Positions 1 to 5,926 of a DNA stretch of 10,034 bases are shown one piece after another. Origin of the DNA: Bacillota bacterium (GTDB taxonomy: Bacteria; Bacillota; Clostridia; Lachnospirales; Lachnospiraceae). Every line of letters begins with the position of its first letter. The first letter of the stretch is position 1. The stretch lies in NCBI GenBank assembly GCA_023437885.1, contig JAEZFH010000292.1, positions 1-10,034 of the forward strand, in the 5' to 3' direction. The notes under the pieces were generated by a model that saw only the letters and a list, made by a program, of their open reading frames with translations, had not been told where the DNA came from and made no database searches. A program made the position numbers and the translations under genes.

Positions 1-522
1 GCATACCCTCCCATCAGCATCAGCTTGTCAATCAAAGGGGACAATGCGCTAAACTACCGCATCGAACAGAAGGATGCCTTCCGGATTATGGGAATATCAA
101 TGCCTCTGCACAAGGAGATTGAGAAGAATTTTGAGACTGTACCCCGGATGTGGGGAGAGGCTGCCACAGATGGAACAATACAAAGGCTTGCAGGAAGGAT
201 GGACGGTTCTCCTATGGGACTTCTGGGGATCAGTTTCTGCAATGAGGATGAGGACTGGAGGTATTATATTGCCGTTGCCTCCGGCTGTTCTGCTGCTGAC
301 GGCTTCGAAGAACGCCAGGTTCCTGCCTCGGTTTGGGCAATCTTTGAGGGGGAAGGCTCCAGCACATCCATTCAGGAGCTGGAAAAAAGGATTGTGATTG
401 AATGGCTGCCCACTTCCGGCTACGAGTATAATAATGCTCCCGATATTGAGGTATACTTAAATCCCGATCCTCAGAACGCCAGGTATGAGGTATGGATCCC
501 GGTAAGAAGAAAGGAAGGTTAA
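1..522 (+). CDS. AraC-family regulator, GyrI-like effector-binding domain (5' partial)
   Basis: The reading frame is open from the first base and ends with TAA at 520-522, so 173 residues of a longer protein are visible. The fragment begins AYPPISISLSIKG and continues into NYRIEQKDAFRIMGI. This is the typical junction between an N-terminal AraC DNA-binding domain and a C-terminal GyrI-like/AraC effector-binding domain; the DNA-binding half should lie upstream of the window. Later features fit the GyrI-like fold: the MWGE segment, a central GISF strand, and the ending YLNPDPQNARYEVWIPV. Such regulators usually sense small hydrophobic or cationic ligands and often control efflux or stress genes. 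The TTG at 25 would give a stand-alone domain protein, but it has no convincing ribosome binding site and the frame upstream matches the family, so I treat the gene as truncated by the window edge. It is almost certainly co-transcribed with the next gene. Confidence 0.85.
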   Translation, partial: AYPPISISLSIKGDNALNYRIEQKDAFRIMGISMPLHKEIEKNFETVPRMWGEAATDGTIQRLAGRMDGSPMGLLGISFCNEDEDWRYYIAVASGCSAADGFEERQVPASVWAIFEGEGSSTSIQELEKRIVIEWLPTSGYEYNNAPDIEVYLNPDPQNARYEVWIPVRRKEG

Positions 523-524
523 AA

Positions 525-992
525 ATGGTACATCTGGTATACTGTGACGATAAGGAACGGGTCCTGGAGAAAATCCTGGACGGTACGAAAACCATGGTTA
601 TCCGTTCCTCTGCGGGGCGGAAAATCCCCCACAGCAGAGTATTTATGGGAGAGCAGCTTTATTTTATGAAAAAAGGCACTGCCCGTATCTCTGCAACCGC
701 AAAGGTAAAGGCAGTTCAAAACTACGTAAAATTATCGGAGGAAGAGATTGAACGAATTTTAGCGGAAAACCAGCCTAAATTAAGCCTCTCACCAAAGCAG
801 CAGGAGCGGTGGCATAAAAAATGTATCTGCCTTGTTGAATTTGAGGAGGTACAGGAACTTGATCCAATGATCTTTGAACATCAGACGAACATGGATGATT
901 GGCTGATCCTTGACAGAATTGAGGATGTAGTTGCGGGTACAAGTATTGCCTTTAATTACGATAAATCCAAGTTCCCGGGCTCCTCCCTTTAA
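525..992 (+). CDS. Small ASCH/PUA-like domain protein (putative)
   Basis: This 155-aa soluble protein has no signal peptide or membrane segment. I chose the ATG at 525 because AAGGAAGG (511-518) sits 6 nt upstream and the previous gene stops 2 bp before. An ATG at 492 would add 11 residues overlapping the upstream gene and has no ribosome binding site. The order of elements is ILDGTKTMVIRS (residues 17-28), then GEQLYFMKKG (42-51), then a strand ISATAKVKAVQ (55-65). This resembles the ASCH fold of the PUA superfamily, where a GxKtxxxR turn precedes a strand in which a compound is said to 'read as' a G-E-x-ϕ-ϕ-ϕ segment. ASCH domains are linked to RNA or modified-base binding, but the exact role is unknown. 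The tight coupling suggests it is co-expressed with the AraC regulator. The fold assignment is an inference from motif order; the gene itself is secure. Confidence 0.75.
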   Translation: MVHLVYCDDKERVLEKILDGTKTMVIRSSAGRKIPHSRVFMGEQLYFMKKGTARISATAKVKAVQNYVKLSEEEIERILAENQPKLSLSPKQQERWHKKCICLVEFEEVQELDPMIFEHQTNMDDWLILDRIEDVVAGTSIAFNYDKSKFPGSSL

Positions 993-1007
993 CCCTCAAG
1001 CATTAGG

Positions 1008-1070
1008 AAGGCGGGGAATATATCCTCGGAAATTCCTGATCGGAATTCCAAAAGATATATTCCCCGCCTT
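1008..1070. terminator. Long hairpin between convergent genes
   Basis: A 17-bp perfect inverted repeat (1008-1024 with 1054-1070, outer bases AAGGCGGGG/CCCCGCCTT) encloses a 29-nt loop. The loop carries a second short inverted repeat (GGAAATTCC / GGAATTCC). It starts 16 bp after the stop of the ASCH-like gene and ends 86 bp before the stop of the convergent isomerase gene. The stem is stable enough to end transcription or protect 3' ends in both directions, but neither strand has a proper T-run after it. It may therefore be a dispersed hairpin repeat rather than a classical intrinsic terminator. Confidence 0.55.
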
Positions 1071-1155
1071 CTGTAAACTGTGTATACGGATATTGTTTAT
1101 AAGCTTGTATCGTTCGTATTCGAACCTTGTTCGTTTAGGAATACCGGCATTGGCT

Positions 1156-1872
1156 TTAGATACGGTCCAGTGCCTTAAAATCATTTACTAAAGCATCCCA
1201 GACAGGTTTGTCGTATTCTTCATGTTCGAGGACAAAATAGGCCGCATACTGTGCTGCTTCCTTAATCTGTTCCATATCTATGATACCGTCTGCAATATCC
1301 ACATTCGCCTTAGCTCCATCGATCTGCTTGATATGGATTAATTCCACCCGTTTGCCCCATTTTTTAATATATTCCACCGGATCCACTCCGGCGTAGGCAA
1401 CCCAGAATACATCCAGTTCAAGAACCACCTGCTCACCGGTCTTTTCCATCAGCAGGTCCAGAGCATATTGATCCCCAATCTTAGCAAATTCGTGGGCATG
1501 GTTATGATATCCAACCTTAATCCCTGATCCTGCTGCCATTTCCGACGCTTTATTCAGTACTCCGGCCAAATGCTCCACCTGCTCCGCAGTGCTTAGCTCG
1601 CTGTAAGGGCAGATAATATACTTGGAGCCAATTGCCTTACTATAGGAAAGCTCCTCCTCAAAATTCTCTTCAAATACCGACAGGCCGCAATGGGTTCCAA
1701 CGGAATATAGCCCGTTTTCCTTTAATAGCTGCACCTGTTCATCACAAGTCAGACCGCCGTATCCTGCAAATTCCACACCTCGGAAGCCAATTTCCCCCAC
1801 TCGCTTTACCGAGCCGGCAAAATCCTGCTTTGTTTCTTCATGTATGGAATAAAGCTGTAATGAAATCTCCAT
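1156..1872 (-). CDS. Sugar phosphate isomerase/epimerase, xylose isomerase-like TIM barrel
   Basis: This 238-aa protein belongs to the AP-endonuclease-2/xylose isomerase-like TIM-barrel family, which contains sugar isomerases, epimerases and IolE-type dehydratases. The start is the ATG at 1872, preceded by GAGGAGG with a 6-nt spacer; a longer frame up to 1965 would run back through a terminator hairpin. Visible family marks are SLQLYSI at the N-terminus, GFRGVEFAG (residues 29-37, E34), GTHCGL (59-64), GYHNHAHEF (121-129), LELDVFWV (151-158), IHIKQ (179-183) and VLEHEE (214-219). The E/D/H residues in the last four motifs are the usual divalent metal ligands and acid-base residues. It is somewhat shorter than the common 260-290 residues. 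It follows two Gfo/Idh oxidoreductases on the same strand, a pairing frequent in oxidation/epimerisation pathways for sugars or inositols. A hairpin with a U-run upstream suggests its expression can be separated from theirs. The substrate is unknown. Confidence 0.85.
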   Translation of the reverse strand: MEISLQLYSIHEETKQDFAGSVKRVGEIGFRGVEFAGYGGLTCDEQVQLLKENGLYSVGTHCGLSVFEENFEEELSYSKAIGSKYIICPYSELSTAEQVEHLAGVLNKASEMAAGSGIKVGYHNHAHEFAKIGDQYALDLLMEKTGEQVVLELDVFWVAYAGVDPVEYIKKWGKRVELIHIKQIDGAKANVDIADGIIDMEQIKEAAQYAAYFVLEHEEYDKPVWDALVNDFKALDRI

Positions 1873-1887
1873 GAAAATCCTCCTCTT

Positions 1888-1904
1888 CCGCTGCATTGCA
1901 GCGG
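1888..1904 (-). promoter_or_regulatory. Leader hairpin immediately upstream of the isomerase ribosome binding site
   Basis: The sequence CCGCTGC-ATT-GCAGCGG forms a 7-bp perfect stem with a 3-nt loop. On the transcribed minus strand it lies directly after the U-run of the preceding hairpin and 3 nt before the GAGGAGG of the isomerase gene. A small, very stable stem in this place could protect the 5' end of a processed or re-initiated mRNA, or affect ribosome access. The function is inferred from position. Confidence 0.5.
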
Positions 1905-1905
1905 T

Positions 1906-1965
1906 AAAAAATTGGAAGAAGCTCAGAACAACTTCCTGCCGGAAGCCATTCCGGGCTTCTTCCAA
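1906..1965 (-). terminator. Intrinsic terminator or attenuator between oxidoreductase and isomerase genes
   Basis: Read on the minus strand, TTGGAAGAAGC (1965-1955) pairs with GCTTCTTCCAA (1922-1912) and six T follow directly (1911-1906). A second stem, CTTCC-TGCC-GGAAG (1932-1945), lies in the loop. It begins about 40 nt after the stop of the upstream oxidoreductase gene and ends before the isomerase leader. This fits a partial terminator that lowers, or conditionally controls, read-through into the last gene. Confidence 0.7.
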
Positions 1966-2003
1966 AATCCTTTGCTTCGAAACGAATTTCTATACTAATT
2001 CCT

Positions 2004-2966
2004 TTATACGGTTTCCTTCTTGCCGGAATGATAGGACTTATATGCAGCCTCCATCATTCTGGTAAGCATAATGGAATCCTCTATTCCAAACGTTACCCCT
2101 TCCGCAGCTTCTATTCCGGTTGCCCACTGAACCAACGGGGACGGAAGCGGCTGAGGAAGCTCCGGAGATACCCAGACACCGTTCGTCTCCTCAGTGGCGT
2201 AGGTAACACCATTCCGAACAAGAAGAGTTCCCTTGGTTCCGCTGATCTCAAGGGTCGCAGGGGTATAGACGGATACAAAGCCAGTCTCCGATACACCGAC
2301 GGCTCCCCCCTCAAACTCAATTACCGATACGGCATTATCTTCCACACCATGTCCGGTGATGTCGGTAAATACCGACTGGACGGTCTTGGGTTGCCCAAGA
2401 ATCCAATTTAACAGGTACATGGGATGTGCACCAAGATCAATCATGGCACCTCCGCCGCATTGCTCCAGGCTATAAAAATGCTCGGGCAGCCAATTGCCAA
2501 TGCTTCCGTTATGTACATTGCGCATTCTGGCATAGGTAATCCGTCCCAGGGCACCGCTTTGCACAAATTTCTTGGCAAACAGGAATTCAGGATCACATTT
2601 TTTAACAAGGGAAAGGGTGATCTGTTCTCCCTTTTTCTCCAAGGCCTCCTTGATTTCCAGGCATTCCTTTGTTGTCAGCGCCAGGACCTTCTCACTGAAG
2701 ATCTTTTTCCCGGCTTCGATAGCCCGGAGAATTAGTCCGGTATGCTCTGAGGTTGCTGAAGTAATTATTACAGCGTCTATACTTTTATCTCTTAAAAGCT
2801 CATCATAGTCCCCGTAAAAGGTAGCACCGAATTGCTCCGCATATTTTTGTCCGCGCTCCGCATTCTCATCCCAGATAGCAGTAATCTTACTGTCTGTCTT
2901 CTCCAGAATTTCTTTGGTGTAACCTTCCGCATGAACATGCCAATAGCTTATGACTGCTATATTCAT
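2004..2966 (-). CDS. Gfo/Idh/MocA family oxidoreductase, atypical NAD-binding loop
   Basis: This 320-aa soluble protein has an N-terminal Rossmann domain (about 1-120) and a C-terminal Gfo/Idh/MocA domain (about 130-315). The family oxidises or reduces sugars, sugar acids and inositols with NAD(P). The ATG at 2966 follows AAAGGGGATGAGCAG, giving a GGGG-type ribosome binding site at about 8 nt. The C-terminal half has the classic GGGAMIDLGAHPMYLLNWILG segment, with D177 and H181 at the usual catalytic positions, and EFEGGAVGV later. Two features are unusual. The first strand reads MNIAVISYWHVHAEGY, lacking the GxGxxA/G loop, and the EKP motif reads SEKVLA (E92, K93, V94), keeping the catalytic lysine but losing the proline. 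It starts 34 bp after the stop of the next oxidoreductase gene, so both are in one transcript. The substrate cannot be deduced. Confidence 0.88.
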   Translation of the reverse strand: MNIAVISYWHVHAEGYTKEILEKTDSKITAIWDENAERGQKYAEQFGATFYGDYDELLRDKSIDAVIITSATSEHTGLILRAIEAGKKIFSEKVLALTTKECLEIKEALEKKGEQITLSLVKKCDPEFLFAKKFVQSGALGRITYARMRNVHNGSIGNWLPEHFYSLEQCGGGAMIDLGAHPMYLLNWILGQPKTVQSVFTDITGHGVEDNAVSVIEFEGGAVGVSETGFVSVYTPATLEISGTKGTLLVRNGVTYATEETNGVWVSPELPQPLPSPLVQWATGIEAAEGVTFGIEDSIMLTRMMEAAYKSYHSGKKETV

Positions 2967-3000
2967 CTGCTCATCCCCTTTATTTTATTATAATTTATTA

Positions 3001-4083
3001 TTAGTCAAAATAAACCGGCTGTCCTGATTCTGCTGACTTGTAAATTGCTTCCAATATCTCGGATACAACACAAGCCTGCTCCGGTAACACGATCGGATCA
3101 GTGTCATTCTTAACCGCATCAATCCAACGTCTTGCCTCCACATCTGCAGGGCTCATGGAATTTCCGTCATAGAAGGCAACACCGCCGCTGGATAAATCCG
3201 GCTTAACTTCAACCAAACGGTTGAATTCACCCTTATTGATGATAACACCGTTCTTAATCTGTGCTCCGGCATCCGATCCGCAAAGCACGGTACTTCCCTC
3301 CTGAATCGGTTCACTGGTGTTTAACGCCCAGCTGGACTCCAGAATAACGGTTGCTCCGTTCTTCATTACGATAAATCCAAAAGCAGAGTCCTCCATGGTA
3401 TGCTGCTCAGGATCCCAGCCGCCCCAAGGATTGCCGCAATCTGCATTGTTTACCTTTTTATATTTTGTTCCTACAACCATCTTAGGCTCATAATTGTTCA
3501 TAAGATATAAGGTTACATCCAGAGAATGGGTTCCGATATCGATTAACGGACCTCCGCCCTGCTCAAATTCGTTCAAGAACACACCCCAGTTCGGTGTTCC
3601 TCTTCTGCGTACTGCAAAGGCTTTGGCAAAATAAATGTCTCCCAGGTCTCCACGCTCAATTACACTCTTTAGGTAATCCGCCTCCGGTTTATGTCTGTGC
3701 TGATAGCCGATGGTAAGCTTCTTACCGGTTTCTTTTGCAGCCTGAACCATCTTTCTGGCATCCTCTGCGGTCTTCGCCATGGGCTTCTCACACATAACGT
3801 GCTTGCCTGCATGCAGAGCATCGATGGTGATCGGTGCATGGGAGCGGTTTGGTGTACATACATGCACCACCTCGATCTCCTGATCCTTTAACAGCTCCTG
3901 ATAATCTGTATAAACCTTCGCATCCGGAGTTCCGTACTCTTTCTTCGCCTTTTCTGCTCTTTCGGGCACGATATCGCAGAAGGCTACTATCTCAACATCA
4001 CCTAATTTACTAAGGGAGGGCATATGCTTTCCGTTCGCAATACCTCCGCATCCGATAATACCAACTTTAACTTTCTTCTCCAT
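3001..4083 (-). CDS. Gfo/Idh/MocA family oxidoreductase (canonical)
   Basis: This 360-aa NAD(P)-dependent oxidoreductase is the first gene of the minus-strand block. I chose the ATG at 4083 because AAAAAGGAG lies 9 nt upstream and the protein then starts MEKKVKVGIIGCGGIA at the Rossmann fold; the 21-residue upstream extension has no ribosome binding site. The NAD-binding loop is GCGGIA (residues 11-16), the acidic cofactor-sensing end of the second strand is FCD (35-37), EKP is at 99-101, and GGGPLIDIGTHSLDV (176-190) carries D182 and H186 at the catalytic positions. The C-terminal domain includes the NPWGGWDPEQHTMEDSAFGF stretch, typical of a subgroup acting on sugars or inositol-like polyols, and closes with a helix rich in small residues. 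The divergent AraC regulator 387 bp away is the likely controller. Having two different members of the family in one operon suggests successive oxidation and reduction steps on one substrate. Confidence 0.92.
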   Translation of the reverse strand: MEKKVKVGIIGCGGIANGKHMPSLSKLGDVEIVAFCDIVPERAEKAKKEYGTPDAKVYTDYQELLKDQEIEVVHVCTPNRSHAPITIDALHAGKHVMCEKPMAKTAEDARKMVQAAKETGKKLTIGYQHRHKPEADYLKSVIERGDLGDIYFAKAFAVRRRGTPNWGVFLNEFEQGGGPLIDIGTHSLDVTLYLMNNYEPKMVVGTKYKKVNNADCGNPWGGWDPEQHTMEDSAFGFIVMKNGATVILESSWALNTSEPIQEGSTVLCGSDAGAQIKNGVIINKGEFNRLVEVKPDLSSGGVAFYDGNSMSPADVEARRWIDAVKNDTDPIVLPEQACVVSEILEAIYKSAESGQPVYFD

Positions 4084-4163
4084 GCTGTTCGTCTCCTTTT
4101 TATGATATAATGATAGAGGAATATGGAAATGCAAGCCTGCTTGCAACTTCCGATTGGAGTAAC

Positions 4164-4300
4164 AAGATCATGAACACGCTTTTTGCTCATGATCTAATCA
4201 AAGCGTAGTGAGTATGCTCCAAGCTTGCCTGAGAGCATACGGCCGGAGCTGAAGATCATGATTACGCTTTTCATTCATGACATGACAAAAACATAGTGAG
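4164..4300. repeat. Two imperfect 49-bp direct repeats, each a hairpin
   Basis: The 49-bp units at 4164-4212 and 4252-4300 align without gaps, with about 37 of 49 positions identical, and are 88 bp apart start to start. Each opens with AAGATCATGA and ends with TAGTGAG. In the first unit AGATCATGA (4165-4173) is perfectly complementary to TCATGATCT (4187-4195); in the second the right arm has decayed to TCATGACAT. This looks like a duplicated palindromic intergenic repeat, one copy intact and one decaying. Confidence 0.55.
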
Positions 4301-4394
4301 CAAGAGCCGAGGATACTTGTCCCTTGTGAACGGAGCGGGGTTGCTCCTCTCAGAGATTGGCCTGAATATTTTTCATATCTCACTATCTAAAACA

Positions 4395-4463
4395 TTAGCA
4401 TAGAAACGTTTCTTATGATATAATTAATTTACAAAAATATATCAATAATTTGTCATAGGAGGG
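4395..4463 (+). promoter_or_regulatory. Promoter, palindromic operator and RBS of the AraC-type regulator
   Basis: A candidate -35 TTAGCA (4395-4400) and a perfect -10 TATAAT (4419-4424) are 18 bp apart. The spacer contains a perfect 12-bp palindrome, AGAAACGTTTCT (4402-4413), whose AAACGTTT centre resembles LacI/GalR-type operators. A repressor bound there would block the promoter. A strong ribosome binding site, AGGAGGG (4457-4463), sits 7 nt before the ATG. No LacI-type gene is present in the window, so the binding protein is unknown. Confidence 0.55.
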
Positions 4464-4470
4464 AAACAAC

Positions 4471-5364
4471 ATGGAGCATGCCTATTATATTGAAACCAGG
4501 GATATGAATGGTGATTCCCCCCTGCAATTTAGCTCGCATATTCAGGAAGCAACGGGAATTCAAGTGATGGTTCAGGCACATATCCACAACTATATCGAGA
4601 TTATCTACGCTCTTTCAGGAAAATATCAGATTTTATTAAATAATCAGAATTACTCCTTTGGGGAAGGGGACATGGTCCTGATCAACTCCAACGAAATCCA
4701 TAAGATCTATGCTCTCACCCAGGATCTGAACCGGTATATCGTAATCAAGTTCGAACCGGAGATGCTATATACCACTGCCCAGTCTCTTTTTGAGATGAAA
4801 TATGTCATGCCCTTTATTCTCAATGAATCCACACATCAGAAGGTCTTTGGCCGGGAGGAGATTCAGAAAACTGTCATCCCGGATATCATACATGGGATCA
4901 ACCGGGAATTCAGTGAGAAAAGGTATGGCTATGAGCTGGCGATCCGTGCAAACATCTACAATCTGTTCCTCTTTATTCTCCGGCGCTGGAACGAACAGAA
5001 TGTGGATTTAAACATCGATGAAGAGATTAATAAAGACATGGTAAAACGGATTCAGAGCGTATTTGATTATATCGAGAACAATTACCATGATGATATTACC
5101 GCCCTCCAGATGGCCGCTCATTGTAACTTAAGCTACAGCTATTTCTCCCGGCTGTTCACAAAGATTATGAAGCGAAGCTTCCGGGAATACCTGAATTATG
5201 TGCGGATAACAAAAGCAGAACGCCTCCTGACTTCCTCCGACCTGAATGTCACGGAGATTGCCCTGGAGGTGGGTTTCTCCACCTCCAGCTATTTTATCCA
5301 GCAATTTAAGCTTTATAAGGATATCTCCCCGAAGCAGTACCAATTAAGATATAAGGTGGGATAA
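4471..5364 (+). CDS. AraC-family transcriptional regulator with N-terminal cupin
   Basis: This 297-aa one-component sugar-type regulator has two domains. Residues about 20-105 form a cupin ligand-binding domain: HIHNYIEIIYALSG (37-50) holds the H-x-H-x3-E pattern, followed by the FGEGDMVLINSNEIH turn (63-77). Residues about 190-295 form the double helix-turn-helix AraC domain, with DDITALQMAAHCNLSYSYFS as the first helix pair and VTEIALEVGFSTSSYFIQQF as the second, ending in the family signature ISPKQYQLRYK. The ATG at 4471 has an excellent ribosome binding site. It is transcribed away from the oxidoreductase/isomerase genes across a shared spacer, the usual layout for an AraC activator and its catabolic operon. 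The inducer is unknown; the neighbours suggest a sugar or polyol. The closest alternative is control of a distant uptake system. Confidence 0.92.
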   Translation: MEHAYYIETRDMNGDSPLQFSSHIQEATGIQVMVQAHIHNYIEIIYALSGKYQILLNNQNYSFGEGDMVLINSNEIHKIYALTQDLNRYIVIKFEPEMLYTTAQSLFEMKYVMPFILNESTHQKVFGREEIQKTVIPDIIHGINREFSEKRYGYELAIRANIYNLFLFILRRWNEQNVDLNIDEEINKDMVKRIQSVFDYIENNYHDDITALQMAAHCNLSYSYFSRLFTKIMKRSFREYLNYVRITKAERLLTSSDLNVTEIALEVGFSTSSYFIQQFKLYKDISPKQYQLRYKVG

Positions 5365-5380
5365 ACAGAAAGCGATAAGT

Positions 5381-5503
5381 AAAGGGCTTCCCTGATTGCC
5401 AGCCAAACGACACCTGCCTTCCTTTGGGCGAACAAAGTATGTCTTCGCATCGTTTTCCCAAAGGAAGGCAGGTCACTTTCGATTGAATAAGGGATGCCCT
5501 TTT
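5381..5503. terminator. Composite hairpin downstream of the AraC-type regulator, probably bidirectional
   Basis: An inner 17-bp perfect inverted repeat (5412-5428 with 5457-5473, ACCTGCCTTCC.../...GGAAGGCAGGT) has a 28-nt loop. An outer stem, AAAGGGC-T-TCCCT (5381-5393) with AGGGA-T-GCCCTTT (5490-5502), closes it with one mismatch. The right side ends GCCCTTTTATA, a short T-run on the plus strand; on the minus strand GCCCTTTAC is weaker. It starts 17 bp after the regulator stop and precedes the stop of a convergent small gene by 76 bp, fitting a shared terminator. The inner arm length and loop size closely match the hairpin at 1008-1070. Confidence 0.6.
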
Positions 5504-5578
5504 ATACTACACCTCCGGGACAGTCGCCTTCCGCACAAACTGCCTTCCGGCTACACTAAAACTGTCCGCTTCCGGTTT

Positions 5579-5728
5579 TTATCCCTCGGTATTGTAAGTG
5601 TTGTTGTTATATTTTTTATTGTTATCGTTATTTTTAGCGGAGTTCGTTGCACCATCGGTTACTCCTGCCTTCTTCAGGTGCTCGCTTTCTTTTTCCTTGC
5701 GGTATCTCTGATTTGCCTGTTTACTCAT
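5579..5728 (-). CDS. Small basic, Asn-rich protein of 49 aa, function unknown
   Basis: This short frame starts at ATG 5728 and ends with TAA at 5579-5581. AAAGGAAGTGAT, a good ribosome binding site, lies just upstream. The protein begins MSKQANQRYRKEKESEHLKK, a charged, probably helical segment, passes through AGVTDGATNSAK, and ends in a low-complexity tail of Asn, Lys, Tyr and Thr (NNDNNKKYNNNTYNTEG). It has no cysteine, no signal peptide and no membrane segment. I do not recognise the family. The size, polar composition and small-residue middle are reminiscent of minor small spore proteins, but no diagnostic motif supports that. Two DnaA boxes lie 52-91 bp upstream of the start. An imperfect hairpin AATATTCC...GGAA...ATATT overlaps the ribosome binding site and could mask it. 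The main doubt is whether it is translated; the ribosome binding site and codon content argue that it is. Confidence 0.65.
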   Translation of the reverse strand: MSKQANQRYRKEKESEHLKKAGVTDGATNSAKNNDNNKKYNNNTYNTEG

Positions 5729-5779
5729 AATATCACTTCCTTTCAGGAATATTATTTCTCCTAAAAGAAAGGATATTCA

Positions 5780-5819
5780 TTATCCACAGCATCCCGGTTC
5801 ATGGCATGGTTTATCCACA
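5780..5819 (+). promoter_or_regulatory. Two perfect DnaA boxes in direct orientation
   Basis: TTATCCACA occurs at 5780-5788 and again at 5811-5819, same orientation, 22 bp between them. This is the exact strong DnaA-box consensus (TTATNCACA) known from E. coli and Bacillus. A given 9-mer is expected roughly once per 130 kb counting both strands, so two within 40 bp is unlikely by chance. There is no AT-rich unwinding element, dnaA or dnaN nearby, so this is more likely a DnaA-regulated promoter region or titration site than an origin. Confidence 0.65.
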
Positions 5820-5926
5820 ATCTTATATTTTACATATACCTCTATTCTACACCAGGTTATGTGTTGGAAATATGATGATAAGATAATATTTTAACTGTAT
5901 TCACGATGTCCGGACCGGCTGATACC

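Larger units (their letters stand above)
4084..4470. promoter_or_regulatory. Divergent spacer with repeats and both promoters
   Basis: These 387 bp separate the oxidoreductase operon from the AraC-type regulator and hold no credible gene. From left to right they contain a poor candidate promoter for the operon on the minus strand (TTTCCA, 16 bp, TATCAT near 4100-4127), a TGCAAGC-CT-GCTTGCA inverted repeat (4130-4145), two related hairpin units 88 bp apart (4164-4212 and 4252-4300), an 8-bp inverted repeat GTATGCTC/GAGCATAC (4212-4219 and 4233-4240), a GGAGC/GCTCC pair (4332-4347), and the regulator's promoter. The amount of dyad symmetry is well above that of the other spacers here. Confidence 0.6.

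Noticed and set aside
492..524. Upstream start adding MDPGKKKGRLK to the ASCH-like protein
   Set aside because: The ATG at 492 has no ribosome binding site and the extension is the overlapping tail of the previous gene, whereas 525 has AAGGAAGG at good spacing.
4198..4383. Minus-strand open frame of 61 codons in the divergent spacer
   Set aside because: It is built from inverted repeats, has no ribosome binding site and an unlikely composition; best read as non-coding repeat sequence.
4402..4413. CcpA cre site
   Set aside because: The palindrome AGAAACGTTTCT does not fit the cre consensus WTGNAANCGNWNNCW in either register, so only a generic LacI-type operator was proposed.
5396..5764. 122-codon plus-strand open frame with a hydrophobic segment
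   Set aside because: It starts with TTG inside a long hairpin, has no ribosome binding site, and its hydrophobic run is the complement of the Asn/Lys-rich small gene on the minus strand.
5780..5819. Replication origin
   Set aside because: Only two DnaA boxes, no AT-rich unwinding stretch with 13-mers, and none of dnaA, dnaN, recF or parAB in the window.
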